Assembly: GCF_022808175.1 (NCBI RefSeq)
Contig: NZ_JALGBX010000024.1
Coordinates: 1 to 64,000, forward strand
DNA from: Streptomyces sp. AP-93
GTDB lineage: Bacteria; Actinomycetota; Actinomycetes; Streptomycetales; Streptomycetaceae
Reading direction: 5' to 3'
Length of the DNA stretch: 64,000 bases
In this document: in pieces, positions 63,672-64,000 of the stretch
Numbering within the stretch: the first letter of the stretch is position 1
Layout: each line of letters opens with the position of its first letter
The notes under the pieces: generated by a model
Told to the model about the DNA's origin: nothing
Database searches by the model: none
The model's input: the letters and a program-made list of their open reading frames with translations, nothing else
Translations under genes and position numbers: made by a program

Positions 63672-64000
63672 GTGAAGATTGTTGCGCAGGTGAAGTTGAT
63701 GCCGGATGCCGTGCAGGCACCCGCGCTGTCAGCGACCCTGCGCATGGTCAACGAACGGGCCAACTGGGTGTCCTCGGTGGCGTTCGAACACGGAGCCCCA
63801 CGTCAGTACGAACTGCGGAAGCACACCTACGCCGAGCTGAAAGCCTCCGGTCTCGGGGCGCAGGCGGCCCAACACGTGATCAAGAAGACCCGTGACGCCT
63901 ACACCACGTTGAAGGCGAACATCAGGGCGGGGAACCTGGGCAGGCCCGGATCGAAGCGCAGGGTCAAAGCGGAGTCGAAACCGATCGTCTTCCGCCCCGA
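63672..64000 (+). mobile_element. tnpB: Canonical TnpB (IS200/IS605 OrfB), N-terminal part, cut by the window end
   Basis: GTG 63672 begins MKIVAQVKLMPDAVQAPALS and continues VNERANWVSSVAFEHGAPRQ and VIKKTRDAYTTLKANIRAG, the ordinary TnpB N-terminal helical (REC/WED) domain. The reading frame stays open to base 64000. No tnpA is seen before it. No ribosome-binding site is visible, so the mRNA may be leaderless. It belongs to a different TnpB lineage from the two large copies and looks like ordinary RNA-guided transposon nuclease. Confidence 0.88.

Overview
The window is about 64 kb of very GC-rich actinobacterial DNA. Codon use, GTG starts, 4-bp GTGA/ATGA gene overlaps, sigE-cseABC, lsr2, clpC and the gene order as I remember it from Streptomyces coelicolor (trpS-proC-ilvD-radA-disA-sigE-cseABC-clpC-lsr2-coaX/nadC/nadB/panC-nuoD) all point to the core chromosome of a Streptomyces. 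The species cannot be told from the sequence.

Left end (1-2,650): the leader and promoters of an rRNA operon that runs leftwards, its 16S gene lying just outside the window, followed by a TnpB-like element whose 5' end is broken by two frameshifts. From 2.8 to 12.1 kb come trpS behind a tryptophan attenuator, convergent proC, an ABC exporter with a palindromic operator over its start codon, a membrane protein, two tandem SH3-like proteins, a PknB-type kinase with a beta-propeller sensor, and ilvD. From 12.3 to 23 kb come a TetR regulator with a TIM-barrel protein, a repeat-rich gap, a Ppx/GppA phosphatase, a cysteine-rich protein, a sigma/zinc-finger/BACON fusion membrane protein, radA, disA (c-di-AMP synthesis), a membrane-anchored protein and a PAP2 phosphatase.

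From 23 to 33 kb: mutY, the cell-envelope stress operon sigE-cseA-cseB-cseC, a LamG protein, an M23 peptidase with a long leader that ends in a terminator hairpin, and a NACHT/STAND NTPase (candidate defence protein) with a TTA codon. From 33 to 41.6 kb: clpC with two perfect ClgR boxes upstream, an SCO3374-like protein, lsr2, a GNAT enzyme, a BlaI-type regulator, a 56-residue membrane protein, a second and intact copy of the large TnpB-like element, and two small Streptomyces-type genes. From 41.9 to 47.5 kb a tightly overlapping cofactor operon (DUF2520 protein, panC, nadB, nadC, coaX) makes NAD and CoA precursors.

Right part (47.5-64 kb): a threonine-aldolase-like enzyme with a very large repetitive N-terminus, a long palindromic element, a DUF5937/ArsR regulator, a secreted M28 aminopeptidase, a MidA-type methyltransferase, a NarL-type two-component system with a secreted nuclease-like protein, two PH-domain membrane proteins, an orphan nuoD, an arylamine N-acetyltransferase and the start of a third, canonical TnpB. 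A family of palindromic repeats sits in several intergenic gaps. The most interesting signals are the paired TnpB-like elements, which share an exactly conserved 35-nt right end (candidate guide-RNA scaffold), the trpS attenuator, the ClgR boxes, the NACHT gene with a TTA codon, and the M23 leader.
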